Assembly (NCBI GenBank): GCA_937775265.1
Contig: CALKBV010000015.1
Coordinates: forward strand, 1 to 64,000
Length of the DNA stretch: 64,000 bases
Direction of reading: 5' to 3'
DNA from: an uncultured Pseudomonadales bacterium
GTDB lineage: Bacteria; Pseudomonadota; Gammaproteobacteria; Pseudomonadales; Azotimanducaceae
Position numbers and translations under genes: made by a program. A model generated the notes under the pieces. The model was not told the DNA's origin, made no database searches, and worked only from the letters and a program-made list of their open reading frames with translations. Shown piece after piece: positions 35,157-43,569 of this stretch (position 1 is its first letter; each line of letters opens with the position of its first letter).

Positions 35157-35750
35157 ATGGCCAATCAGATGTTGCAGGTTCGAAACGCAGGATGTGAGAG
35201 AGACGGAAGACAGTTATTTGAAGATCTGTCGTTCTCTCTAGCTACGGGTGAGCTGCTCCAGATTGTTGGCGGGAATGGAAGCGGTAAAAGTACGTTGCTC
35301 AGAGTTCTATTGGGGCTGTATACAGACTGCCAGGGCGACATTAATTGGTCAGTGGATGAAGCGCCGCTCTACCTTGGTCACCGGCTTGGAATCAAACAAT
35401 CCCTGACCGTGATTGAGAACCTGCGATGGTTCGGGGTCCTGCGTGAAGCGCCAGTGAGTCAGGATCGAATCGATGAGGCTGTCTATAAGCTTGGTTTAAC
35501 GGGCTTTGAGGACTCATTGTGCGCGCACTTGTCTGAGGGACAGCGTAAGCGCGTTGCCCTGGGACAGTTTCTAATCATGGACAACCCCTGCTGGGTAATG
35601 GACGAACCTTTTAGTGCTATTGATGCCGATGGGCTGTCTTTTCTGATGGCTATTTTGCAGGAGCACCTGGACGTTAACGGCGCTATCATTATTTCAACTC
35701 ACCAGCCAATCACGATAGATCGTCCTATTAATACGCTGGCACTACAATGA
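35157..35750 (+). CDS. ccmA: haem exporter ATPase CcmA
   Basis: ATP-binding subunit of CcmABCD, which releases haem-loaded CcmE during c-type cytochrome maturation. The protein is 197 aa. Walker A is GGNGSGKSTLLRVLLGLY, the signature is HLSEGQRKRVALGQF and Walker B is CWVMDEPFSAID; the switch His is in ISTHQPI. The ATG at 35157 is preceded by an in-frame TTG and has no Shine-Dalgarno; a promoter element ends ten bases upstream, so the message may be almost leaderless. The gene overlaps ccmB as ATGA. Confidence 0.94.
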   Translation: MANQMLQVRNAGCERDGRQLFEDLSFSLATGELLQIVGGNGSGKSTLLRVLLGLYTDCQGDINWSVDEAPLYLGHRLGIKQSLTVIENLRWFGVLREAPVSQDRIDEAVYKLGLTGFEDSLCAHLSEGQRKRVALGQFLIMDNPCWVMDEPFSAIDADGLSFLMAILQEHLDVNGAIIISTHQPITIDRPINTLALQ

Positions 35751-36415
35751 ATCTGTTTATCGCGTCCGTTCAAAGGGACCTGTTGGTTCATTTTCGACAT
35801 CCGTCGGAGGTGTTGAATCCGCTGGTTTTTTTTATCGTTGTCATCAGTCTTTTCCCGCTTGGCATTGGCCCGGAACCAGGGCAATTAAAGGAAATTGCGC
35901 CAGGTATTGTCTGGGTGGCGGCTTTACTTGCGACTTTGATGTCGATGGATTCGATGTTTCGTTCTGACTTTGAGGATGGTTCCCTTGAGCAGGTCGTATT
36001 ATCCGAGCAATCAACCTTCATTTTCGTGCTGGCGAAGGTTGTCTCGCACTGGTTATTATCGGGTTTACCGTTGGTTTTGCTCATGCCGCTTGCTGCCCTG
36101 CTGTTATTCCTGGACGAAGCGGGAACCTGGGCACTTACGCTGTCACTTTTACTGGTATCGCCGACCCTTAGTCTGCTGGGAGGGATTGGTGCGGCGCTGA
36201 CTGTAGGCCTTCCTCGCGGCGGTCTGCTGGTGACAATCCTGGTGATGCCACTTTATGTGCCGGTTCTGGTGTTGGCGACGGCAATGGTTCAGGCAGCCGA
36301 AGCTGGCAGCGATACCATCGGATATGTCTACTGGCTACTGGCGATTTTGTTTGGCTCTGTGTGCCTGGCGCCGATCGCAACTGCGGCTGCAGTAAACGTT
36401 GCAACCGACCAGTAG
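35747..36415 (+). CDS. ccmB: haem exporter permease CcmB
   Basis: Membrane subunit of the CcmABCD complex, 222 aa with six predicted helices. The opening VQRDLLVHFRHPSEVLNPLV and the segment SMDSMFRSDFEDGSLEQVVL are diagnostic of CcmB, as is LPLVLLMPLAALLL. Start and ccmA stop share four bases. A 70-base gap separates it from ccmC, the only sizeable gap in the operon. Confidence 0.95.
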   Translation: MNLFIASVQRDLLVHFRHPSEVLNPLVFFIVVISLFPLGIGPEPGQLKEIAPGIVWVAALLATLMSMDSMFRSDFEDGSLEQVVLSEQSTFIFVLAKVVSHWLLSGLPLVLLMPLAALLLFLDEAGTWALTLSLLLVSPTLSLLGGIGAALTVGLPRGGLLVTILVMPLYVPVLVLATAMVQAAEAGSDTIGYVYWLLAILFGSVCLAPIATAAAVNVATDQ

Positions 36416-36485
36416 CTATCTGGTAGAATCGCGGCTGCAAGAATCTTCCTATTATTATTGGTTCATGATCCAGAAATGATTTCCC

Positions 36486-37224
36486 ATGCTTAATTGGTTT
36501 CACAGGCTTGGTTCGCCCAAGATATTTTTCGAGATATCGGGACGCTGGCAGGTCCCGTTATTGTTGTTGTCTGTGCTTATGTTGACGGGCGGGGCCGCCT
36601 GGGCGCTGCTTTTTGTCCCGCCGGATTACCAGCAGGGTCATAGTGTCCGCATTATGTACATTCATGTACCGGCGGCAATTCTGGCACAATCGGGATACGT
36701 AATGATGGCCGGAGCAGCTGCGGTATTCCTGATCTGGAGAATCAAACTGGCTGATGTTGCAGTGAAGTGTATCGCTCCACTCGGAGCGTCTATCACCTTT
36801 CTCGCTTTAGTGACGGGCGCTATCTGGGGTAAACCGACCTGGGGTACCTGGTGGGTGTGGGACGCAAGACTGACCTCCACGTTAGTATTGTTCTTTTTAT
36901 ATATAGGCGTTATCGCACTTCGCTCGGCGATGGAACGACAGGCAGGGAGCCGGTAGAGCCTGCGCAATCCTGGCGCTTGTCGGGGTGGTTAATCTTCCAG
37001 TGATCAAATTTTCTGTGGAATGGTGGTACACCCTGCACCAACCAGCCAGTTTTTCGCTGACAGAAAAGCCGGCGATGCCCGTGGAAATGTGGCTGCCACT
37101 GTTAATCATGGTGGTTGCCTATTACCTCTTTTTCTTTGCGATATGGATCATGAGGATTAGAAACGAGATTCTGTTAAGGGAAAAAAATACCGATTGGGTT
37201 AAACAGTGGCTGGCGGTCCGATGA
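36486..37224 (+). pseudogene. ccmC: haem transporter CcmC, one frameshift
   Basis: CcmC presents haem to CcmE and is required for c-type cytochromes. The WWD motif GKPTWGTWWVWDARLTS is intact, with the first haem-ligand His in MYIHVPAAIL and the second in WWYTLHQPAS. The frame breaks at the GGG at 36945-36947. Dropping one G gives ERQAGAGRACAILALVGVVN and a 245 aa protein, the same length as E. coli CcmC. Everything on both sides is well conserved and the rest of the operon is intact, so a sequence error is the simplest reading. Its TGA overlaps the ccmD ATG. Confidence 0.88.
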
Positions 37225-37418
37225 GATTCGAAAGCTTATCTGCCTTTTTTTATATGGATGGACATGGGGTCTATATCTGGGCGGCGTATGGGTTAACACT
37301 GGTTATCCTGGCGGCGAACCTCTGGTGGCCAATGCTGGCACGCAGGAACATTATCAGGACTGCGAAAAGCGCGATGTTGAAGGGTATGAATAGTCAAAGG
37401 CCGGAGGATCAGTCATGA
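37221..37418 (+). CDS. ccmD: haem exporter small subunit CcmD
   Basis: A 65 aa membrane protein with one helix (VYIWAAYGLTLVILAANLWW) preceded by FFYMDGHGVY, the conserved CcmD start region with its Tyr. It stabilises the CcmC-CcmE-haem complex. The ATG at 37221 overlaps the ccmC stop; an upstream in-frame GTG at 37206 lies within ccmC and is less likely. Its C-terminus is longer and more charged than E. coli CcmD. It overlaps ccmE by four bases. Confidence 0.88.
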   Translation: MRFESLSAFFYMDGHGVYIWAAYGLTLVILAANLWWPMLARRNIIRTAKSAMLKGMNSQRPEDQS

Positions 37419-37897
37419 AGTTTGGCCGTATGAAAAGCCATCGTCGTAATCGACTGTTAATCATCGTTTTTATTGTCTGTGCGGCAGCCGGTGCGACGAC
37501 CTTCGCGCTGTTTGCGCTCAATGAGAATATTAACCTGTTCTATTCGCCGGAACAGATCGTTAAAGGTGAAGCGCCGGTCGGGAAGACGATTCGAGCGGGA
37601 GGAATGGTGCTGGATGGCAGTGTGATCCGTTCCGAAGAAGGACTTGGCGTCAGCTTTGTCGTCAGTGACTTAAAGTCAGCCCAAGTGAAGGTTGAGTTCG
37701 AAGGTATCCTGCCGGACATGTTCCGTGAAGGGCAGGGGGTCATTGCGCTTGGGCAATTAACAGACAAAGGTGTATTTGTGGCAGAAGAAGTGTTGGCAAA
37801 ACATGATGAAAACTATATGCCGCCAGAGGTTGCGGATGCACTGAAGGACGTGAACCAGCCAAGTGCAAATACTTTGAACAAGGCAAATTACAATTGA
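37415..37897 (+). CDS. ccmE: haem chaperone CcmE
   Basis: A 160 aa membrane-anchored periplasmic protein that binds haem covalently before handing it to apocytochromes. One N-terminal transmembrane helix (LLIIVFIVCAAAGATTFALF) is followed by an OB-fold. The haem-attachment His is intact in VLAKHDENYMPPEV. The start overlaps ccmD (ATGA) and the stop overlaps the TTG start of ccmF (TTGA). Confidence 0.96.
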   Translation: MKFGRMKSHRRNRLLIIVFIVCAAAGATTFALFALNENINLFYSPEQIVKGEAPVGKTIRAGGMVLDGSVIRSEEGLGVSFVVSDLKSAQVKVEFEGILPDMFREGQGVIALGQLTDKGVFVAEEVLAKHDENYMPPEVADALKDVNQPSANTLNKANYN

Positions 37898-39837
37898 TTC
37901 CCGAACTTGGTCATTTCTCGCTAATCCTGGCACTCGGATTAAGTGTAGCGCTAGCGGTCCTGCCTGCCCTGGGTGTCTACCGGCGTGATGCGCTTCTCAT
38001 GCAAACGGGTCCGTCAATAGCGACCGGCCTGTTCGTGTTGCTGGCCTTCAGTTTCGGTTGTCTGATGTATTCGTTTATCCAGGATGACTTCTCCGTTGCT
38101 TACGTCGCCAACAATTCAAACAGCGCATTACCACTGCAGTACAAGATCTCTGCTGTATGGGGTGCCCATGAAGGTTCGTTTCTATTGTGGACTTTAATCG
38201 CGTCTGGCTGGACGTTAGCTGTAGCGGCATTCAGTCGCGGCCTGACGTTTGATATGAAGGCAAGGGTTCTGTCGGTACTGGGCTTACTCTGTGCCGGCTT
38301 TGCCAGTTTCCTGTTGTTTACGTCCAACCCATTTGATCGAAATCTGCCATTTCATCCGGCAGATGGAGGGGATCTGAACCCGTTGTTACAAGACTTCGGG
38401 CTAATCGTTCACCCGCCGATGCTGTATATGGGTTATGTCGGGTTTGCTGTTCCCTTTGCGCTGGCGATTGCGACGCTGACAACCGGTCGTCTTGATGCGG
38501 CCTGGGCCCGGTGGTCCAGACCCTGGACCAATGCAGCCTGGGCATTCCTGACAGTCGGCATAACGCTGGGAAGTTGGTGGGCATACTATGAACTTGGCTG
38601 GGGCGGCTGGTGGTTCTGGGATGCGGTCGAGAACGCATCATTTATGCCATGGTTGATGGGTATTGCGCTCATTCATTCGCTGGCCGCCAGTGAAAAACGA
38701 GGTGTTTTTAAAAGCTGGACGGTGCTGCTCGCCATATCAACATTTTCCCTAAGTTTGCTAGGCGCTTTCCTTGTTCGTTCAGGCGTGTTGACCTCGGTTC
38801 ACGCCTTCGCGGTTGACCCAACCCGCGGAATTTTCATCCTGATGTTCCTGGTCCTGGTTATTGGCGGCTCGCTGACTTTGTATGCATGGAAAGCATCGGG
38901 CATAAAAAGCGAGGCCCAGTTTGAATGGAATTCTCGCGAGGCCATGCTGTTAATCAATAACCTTTTATTGGTGGTAGCAACGGCATCGGTGCTCTTGGGG
39001 ACCTTGTACCCGCTGCTCTATGAAGTCATCACGGATGGCAAAAAAATATCAGTAGGGCCGCCGTATTTTAATCGGGTATTTGTACCGATCGTGTGCCTGT
39101 TGTTTATCGCTATGGCGGTCAGTCCATTCTCGCGCTGGCGAAGGACATCGGGTGACGTCTTGCTACGACAGCACTGGCCGTTTTTACTGGCGACGCCTGT
39201 GATCATTTGCCTCGTGACCTACGTCGTGGCAACGGGCATTGATGTGATCGCGATTGGGGTGGAGACACTGGCAGTCTGGATTCTGGTTTTGCTGGCGCGA
39301 CACTGGTGGCAGGCTGGATCGATTAGTTCCGCTTCGCAGCTTGGTATGATGCTGGCACACGCTGGTATTGCAGTGGCAATTCTGGGGGTTATAGTGACGA
39401 TCACTTATTCTGAAGGCCGGGATGTGAGAATGAATCCCGGCGAGTCTATCGCCCTTGCTGGATATGACATCACCTTTGAAGGAGTGCAGAAGGTGCGGGG
39501 GCCTAACTATCTGGCTGACCAGGCAGAGTTCAATGTGACACGTGACGGTGAGTTTGTGGCAAAGCTGCGTCCCGAGAAACGGGTTTATTCAGTCGGGCAG
39601 AATGTCATGACAGAAGCCGATATGGACCCGGGGTTAATGCGGGACGTTTATGTGGCGTTAGGTGAAAAAGTCGGCGATACCGCCTGGGCAGTTCGGGTTC
39701 ATGTGAAGCCCTTCGTGCGCTGGATCTGGTTGGGAGGTTTGCTGGTTGCGTTGGGAGGTTTTGTCACGCTTCTGGACAAACGATACAGGCGGGTAAGGGA
39801 GCTGGTCAGCAATAATGTCGTGGGAACCGCGGCATGA
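37894..39837 (+). CDS. ccmF: cytochrome c haem lyase subunit CcmF
   Basis: A 647 aa polytopic membrane protein that attaches haem to CXXCH motifs together with CcmH/CcmI. Markers are WGAHEGSFLLWTLIASGW, the WWD haem-binding motif in GWGGWWFWDAVENASFMPWL (Pro of the usual WDPVENASF is Ala here) and several helix-flanking His residues (HPPMLYMGYVG, LAHAGIA). The start is TTG at 37894, overlapping the ccmE stop; an ATG-less start is common in this operon type. It overlaps ccmG by four bases. Confidence 0.96.
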   Translation: MIPELGHFSLILALGLSVALAVLPALGVYRRDALLMQTGPSIATGLFVLLAFSFGCLMYSFIQDDFSVAYVANNSNSALPLQYKISAVWGAHEGSFLLWTLIASGWTLAVAAFSRGLTFDMKARVLSVLGLLCAGFASFLLFTSNPFDRNLPFHPADGGDLNPLLQDFGLIVHPPMLYMGYVGFAVPFALAIATLTTGRLDAAWARWSRPWTNAAWAFLTVGITLGSWWAYYELGWGGWWFWDAVENASFMPWLMGIALIHSLAASEKRGVFKSWTVLLAISTFSLSLLGAFLVRSGVLTSVHAFAVDPTRGIFILMFLVLVIGGSLTLYAWKASGIKSEAQFEWNSREAMLLINNLLLVVATASVLLGTLYPLLYEVITDGKKISVGPPYFNRVFVPIVCLLFIAMAVSPFSRWRRTSGDVLLRQHWPFLLATPVIICLVTYVVATGIDVIAIGVETLAVWILVLLARHWWQAGSISSASQLGMMLAHAGIAVAILGVIVTITYSEGRDVRMNPGESIALAGYDITFEGVQKVRGPNYLADQAEFNVTRDGEFVAKLRPEKRVYSVGQNVMTEADMDPGLMRDVYVALGEKVGDTAWAVRVHVKPFVRWIWLGGLLVALGGFVTLLDKRYRRVRELVSNNVVGTAA

Positions 39838-40382
39838 CCTTCAACAAAAGCCTGCTGATACCGCTGGGTGTATTTGGGCTGTTAGTGGTGTTCCTGGCGT
39901 TGGGATTCAGGCTACAGGACCCGCACCTTCTGCCATCGGTCCTGATCGACAAACCGTTCCCGGAGTTTGAGTTACAGGATCTGCGTCAGCCTGACCAGTT
40001 GCGGACTTTAGCCGATCTGTCTGGTGAGGTGAGCCTGGTTAATGTCTGGGCGACCTGGTGTCCCAACTGCCTGATTGAGCATCCTGAACTGCTGCGAATC
40101 AGTCGCGAAACAGATTTGCCCCTCTATGGTGTTAACTACAATGACGATAACGGGAAAGCTCTTGGCTGGCTCGCGCGGCATGAAAACCCTTATGAATTCA
40201 GTATCGTTGATGACAAGGGAACGCTGGCAATCGATCTGGGTGTTTACGGCGCGCCGGAAACCTTCGTGCTGGATGCGAGCGGCGTTATCAGGTTCAGGCA
40301 TGTAGGGCCGGTGACACCAGAGGTCTGGCGGGAGACATTATTGCCAGTGGTGGAACACCTGCAGGGAATGTCTGATGGTTAG
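39834..40382 (+). CDS. ccmG: thiol:disulfide oxidoreductase CcmG/DsbE
   Basis: A 182 aa membrane-tethered thioredoxin-like protein that keeps the apocytochrome haem-binding cysteines reduced. One N-terminal helix (LLIPLGVFGLLVVFLALGF) is followed by FELQDLRQPDQ, the redox site NVWATWCPNCLIEHP and the cis-Pro loop GAPETFVLD. The redox motif CPNC differs from the usual CPTC by one residue. It overlaps ccmF at its start and ccmH by eight bases at its end. Confidence 0.95.
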   Translation: MTFNKSLLIPLGVFGLLVVFLALGFRLQDPHLLPSVLIDKPFPEFELQDLRQPDQLRTLADLSGEVSLVNVWATWCPNCLIEHPELLRISRETDLPLYGVNYNDDNGKALGWLARHENPYEFSIVDDKGTLAIDLGVYGAPETFVLDASGVIRFRHVGPVTPEVWRETLLPVVEHLQGMSDG

Positions 40383-40824
40383 AATACTATGGGTGATACT
40401 GTTCGCGATCTCGTTCAATTGCTTTGCGGCCATTGATGCCTATCCGTTTCCAGACGAACAGTTGCAACAGCGCTATGACGGTTTAATCGCTGAATTACGC
40501 TGTCCGCAGTGTTTGAATACCAACCTTGCCGGGTCAGACGCGATGATCGCACAGGATCTTCGCCGGGAAGTTCACAGAATGCTGCTGGATGGTCATACAG
40601 ACGACGAGATCCTGGCGTTTATGTATGAACGTTACGGTGATTTCATTCTTTATCGACCCAGATTGGGCGCGGGCACACTGGTGTTGTGGCTCGGCCCATT
40701 GTTACTTCTTATGTTTGCCGGATTTGTCTGGTTCAGGCTGGCTCGCGCGAAACCCGAAGTGCTTGAGATCAATACAGAAGAACAGGCGCGCCTGGATGAC
40801 CTTCTGAGGGACAGCGACCTATGA
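40375..40824 (+). CDS. ccmH: cytochrome c maturation protein CcmH
   Basis: A 149 aa membrane protein that recognises apocytochrome c through a periplasmic CXXC. It has a signal/anchor (ILWVILFAISFNCFA), the redox motif ELRCPQCLNTNLAGS and the typical three-helix domain MIAQDLRREVHRMLLDG, then YGDFILYRPRL and a C-terminal helix (LVLWLGPLLLLMFAGFVWF). It is the short form, with the TPR part encoded separately as ccmI. It overlaps ccmG and ccmI. Confidence 0.95.
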   Translation: MVRILWVILFAISFNCFAAIDAYPFPDEQLQQRYDGLIAELRCPQCLNTNLAGSDAMIAQDLRREVHRMLLDGHTDDEILAFMYERYGDFILYRPRLGAGTLVLWLGPLLLLMFAGFVWFRLARAKPEVLEINTEEQARLDDLLRDSDL

Positions 40825-42044
40825 TTTTCTGGTTGATTGCGATTCCGATGGGGCTCATCGCCAGTGCATTCATTCTTGCGCCGCTGCTGCTTGGACGTTC
40901 TCGGACCTATAGAGATCAGCGAGCGGATATCAATCTGTCGCTGTACCGTGAGCGGATCAATGAGCTCGCCGTGGCCGGGAATCCTGAAGAGGTTGCTGCA
41001 CTTGAGCTGGAGGCGAAAAAAACGCTCCTGTCCGATACGACAGATAACCCGGAGTCTTCACTGCGCCTGGCGGGTGATCGCAGGTACAGCCTTGCAGCGG
41101 CTTTGCTGGTGCCGGTTTTTGCCTTGGTTGTCTATACGGACTTCGGGCTTGGCCGGGGAGCTTTGCCGGACGTTGGGCTTGCACAGGCAATGCTGGAAAG
41201 TGACCCTTCCGACCCGGCGGGGTATCGATACTTTATCCAACAGGTCGAACAGAGGGCTGAACAGAGACCTGATGACCCGGATCTACTTTTTTTGCTGGCG
41301 AGCGGTTATGCAAACCTAGGCGATTATAGAAAGGCAGCCCCGGCGTACAGCAAACTGCTCGAATACTTTCCTGACGACCCTAAGCTTTTGTCTCAATATG
41401 CAGAAATGCTGTATGTGCTCGATGAAAGAAAATTCACCCCCCGGGTGTCGAATGCAGTGGACAATGCACTGCAGGCCAATCCTCAGGACACGACAATGCT
41501 GGAGCTGCGTGGAATAGGCGCGGCCATGGAAGGCGATATACCGTTGGCGTTAACCTGGTTAAACAGGGCCTTACAAACAGGCGTTACAGGCCGCCGGGCA
41601 GAATTGATTCGGTCCGCCATAGCCCGGCTTAACAATCAGCGGGGGCTGTCTGGTGAAGTGGGCCCGGCAGAAGCAGGGGCCAAGGTTGAAGCGCAGGAAT
41701 CAGGCCGTGTATTGAGTGTGAAAGTGACTGCCGCAACTTCAGTGGATCTGCCGCCCGGTTCAGCGGTATTCGTCTACGCCCGAGCAGTTAATGGTCCTCC
41801 AGCGCCACTGGCTGTGAAACGTGTCAGGTTAGATCAACTGCCGATGGTAATCAGGTTGGATGAGTCTATGGCGATGATGCCAGGAATGGGTCTCGCGAAC
41901 TTTGACCAGGTAGTGGTCATCGCCCGGGTATCGGCTTCCGGGCAAGTGACGCCTGCGGCGGGTGATTATGAAGCCAGGTCTAGCGCTTTGGATCTGATTG
42001 GAGAAATACCACCGCTAGAGCTCAACATTACTGAGCCACTGTAG
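40821..42044 (+). CDS. ccmI: cytochrome c biogenesis TPR protein CcmI
   Basis: A 407 aa apocytochrome chaperone that delivers substrate to CcmF/CcmH. Two N-terminal transmembrane helices (residues 1-20 and about 92-110, YSLAAALLVPVFALVVYTDF) flank a cytoplasmic loop with RADINLSLYRERINEL. Periplasmic TPRs follow (LLASGYANLGDYRKAAPAYS, LLEYFPDDPKLLSQYAEML), and the C-terminal domain (LSVKVTAATSVDLPPGSAVF) is present. It is the last gene of the ccm operon. Its TAG stop is also the first unit of a 15-base tandem repeat that carries further in-frame TAG codons. Confidence 0.92.
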   Translation: MIFWLIAIPMGLIASAFILAPLLLGRSRTYRDQRADINLSLYRERINELAVAGNPEEVAALELEAKKTLLSDTTDNPESSLRLAGDRRYSLAAALLVPVFALVVYTDFGLGRGALPDVGLAQAMLESDPSDPAGYRYFIQQVEQRAEQRPDDPDLLFLLASGYANLGDYRKAAPAYSKLLEYFPDDPKLLSQYAEMLYVLDERKFTPRVSNAVDNALQANPQDTTMLELRGIGAAMEGDIPLALTWLNRALQTGVTGRRAELIRSAIARLNNQRGLSGEVGPAEAGAKVEAQESGRVLSVKVTAATSVDLPPGSAVFVYARAVNGPPAPLAVKRVRLDQLPMVIRLDESMAMMPGMGLANFDQVVVIARVSASGQVTPAAGDYEARSSALDLIGEIPPLELNITEPL

Positions 42045-42092
42045 TTACCAGAGCTGTAGTTACCAGTGCTTTAGTTAGCAGAGCTTTAGTTA
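42042..42092 (+). repeat. 15-base tandem repeat starting in the ccmI stop codon
   Basis: Three full units and a partial fourth of TAGTTACCAGAGCTG with a few substitutions (starts at 42042, 42057, 42072, 42087). The period of five codons keeps every unit in the ccmI frame, so each begins with TAG and reads *LPEL, *LPVL, *LAEL. The last bases overlap the stop of the small minus-strand ORF. Confidence 0.85.
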
Positions 42093-42215
42093 TAGTTCGT
42101 CACGCCGGTCAGATTGTTCTTGTCTTCGCTCTTTAATTGCTGGATATATGAGTAGCGTAAAGAGGCCAAAGCCAATTAAAAGACCAAACCCAATGCCAAA
42201 TGCGATGAGTGCCAT
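42090..42215 (-). CDS. small single-helix membrane protein, 41 aa
   Basis: A 42-codon ORF that begins MALIAFGIGFGLLIGFGLF and ends in a highly charged tail (KERRQEQSDRRDEL). The hydrophobic part is a Gly-rich transmembrane helix of about 23 residues, and the tail is cytosolic by the positive-inside rule. No homologue is recognised. A weak GAAG lies upstream on the minus strand. It occupies most of the 307-base gap between ccmI and the beta-lactamase-like gene, where no other gene is seen; the rest of that gap (42216-42351) holds only an AT-rich stretch that should contain promoters. Confidence 0.5.
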   Translation of the reverse strand: MALIAFGIGFGLLIGFGLFTLLIYPAIKERRQEQSDRRDEL

Positions 42216-42351
42216 AATTCTTCAGGTCAGTGTTGTTGCTGTAATCCTAGTTTAACGTGATTTTTGTTATCGAGAGTAGATATTAATTTACAATAGATTC
42301 AATAGCTTGTAAGTTCCCCAAGGTCGAAATGTTGCTAGTCGGAATAGCTGT

Positions 42352-43569
42352 TTGAAGCGGCCCCACCTCTTGTTTTTTTCTTTGCTCTTTGCGTTGTTGT
42401 CACACCAGGCGCATAGCGATGGCTTTGCGGCGAAGTTTGAGTCCGACTATGTGCTGCCACTGGTTAAGCAATCTCCTGGTGGCGCTCTGGTGATCGTTGA
42501 GAATGGCAAGGTTGTACTACAACAGGTCTATGGGGTCAGAAACGAGGGCGAGTCTGAGCTGGTTACAGCGGAAACGCTGTTTCGAATAGCATCGTTATCC
42601 AAAACGTTCGCTTCCGCAGCTGCTTCGATCCTGGTTAAGGAAACGCCGCTCACCTGGCAGGCATCCCTGAAACCCAATCTGGCACATGTAAAGTTCAAAG
42701 AGCCGGGTTATGGCGGCCAGATCAGCCTGAAGCACCTCATGTCCCAATCGTCCGGATTGATGCCGCATGCTTACACAAACCTGATCGAAGAAAACATGTC
42801 CTACCGAAGGATAGTCGACAGGCTGGATAGAGTGGATTTTGTGTGCGCCCCGGGCAAATGTTACGGCTACCAGAATGTTGTGTTTAGCCTGATCGCAGAC
42901 CTGGTGGAATCGGAAACCGAATTCGAATACACGGAGTTTGTTGATGCCAACCTGTTCAAGCCACTGGCGATGAGCCGTGCGTCTTTTGGTCACAAATCTT
43001 TCGTCGACGACCCGAACCATGCGAGACCCCATGTGTGGGCGGGCACCAGGTGGCATTCGGTAAAACCGACATCGCACTACTATAAGGTGGCACCGGCAGC
43101 CGGGATAAATGCAAGTATTTCTGATATGCGTGAATGGTTGCTGGCGCAGTTAGGCAACAACCCTGAAGTATTGCCAATGAATATGCTTGATGAAATGCAC
43201 CAGGGGGTTATCAGGACGTCCAGGCGCCAGGCTCATTATCCCTATCGAGCAGCGCTCGGAAATGTCTACTATGGATTGGGCTGGAGAGTCTTTGATTATG
43301 GTGGCGCGAAAGGTTTTGTACACCATGGGGGGTACGTTAACGGCATGCGCAGCACCATGGTATTTCATCGAGAATCCGGCATCGGCATGGTGCTGTTAAC
43401 GAATTCAGGGGCGAGGGGGATGAGCGGTCTGGTTCTGGATTTTGCTGCTGCCCACGCTGCCCGTCTTACGAAAATACCGCTTACGTCTCGCCAAGCGCTG
43501 AAACCTTCGCATGGGGTGACGGTACGAAGCATCCTCCGGTCATTCTCCCTGAAGCTTCCCGTCGGATGA
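42352..43569 (+). CDS. serine hydrolase of the beta-lactamase/PBP4* family
   Basis: A 405 aa exported enzyme of the class C beta-lactamase fold. The signal peptide is KRPHLLFFSLLFALLSHQAHS, starting at a TTG (42352). Active-site motifs are S-x-x-K in IASLSKTFAS, Y-x-N in GKCYGYQNVVF and the third motif in VHHGGYVNGM, where H-x-G replaces K-T-G as in esterase-like members. D-aminopeptidase or esterase activity is as likely as penicillin hydrolysis. The last 29 codons run antisense to the end of the gamma-glutamyltransferase gene, so the C-terminus may be extended by loss of an earlier stop. Confidence 0.88.
   Translation: MKRPHLLFFSLLFALLSHQAHSDGFAAKFESDYVLPLVKQSPGGALVIVENGKVVLQQVYGVRNEGESELVTAETLFRIASLSKTFASAAASILVKETPLTWQASLKPNLAHVKFKEPGYGGQISLKHLMSQSSGLMPHAYTNLIEENMSYRRIVDRLDRVDFVCAPGKCYGYQNVVFSLIADLVESETEFEYTEFVDANLFKPLAMSRASFGHKSFVDDPNHARPHVWAGTRWHSVKPTSHYYKVAPAAGINASISDMREWLLAQLGNNPEVLPMNMLDEMHQGVIRTSRRQAHYPYRAALGNVYYGLGWRVFDYGGAKGFVHHGGYVNGMRSTMVFHRESGIGMVLLTNSGARGMSGLVLDFAAAHAARLTKIPLTSRQALKPSHGVTVRSILRSFSLKLPVG

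Noticed and set aside
42352-43569. Calling the beta-lactamase-fold gene an antibiotic resistance gene
   Set aside because: The third motif is HHGGYVNG and not K-T-G, and the protein resembles PBP4*/esterase-type members, so drug hydrolysis is unsupported.
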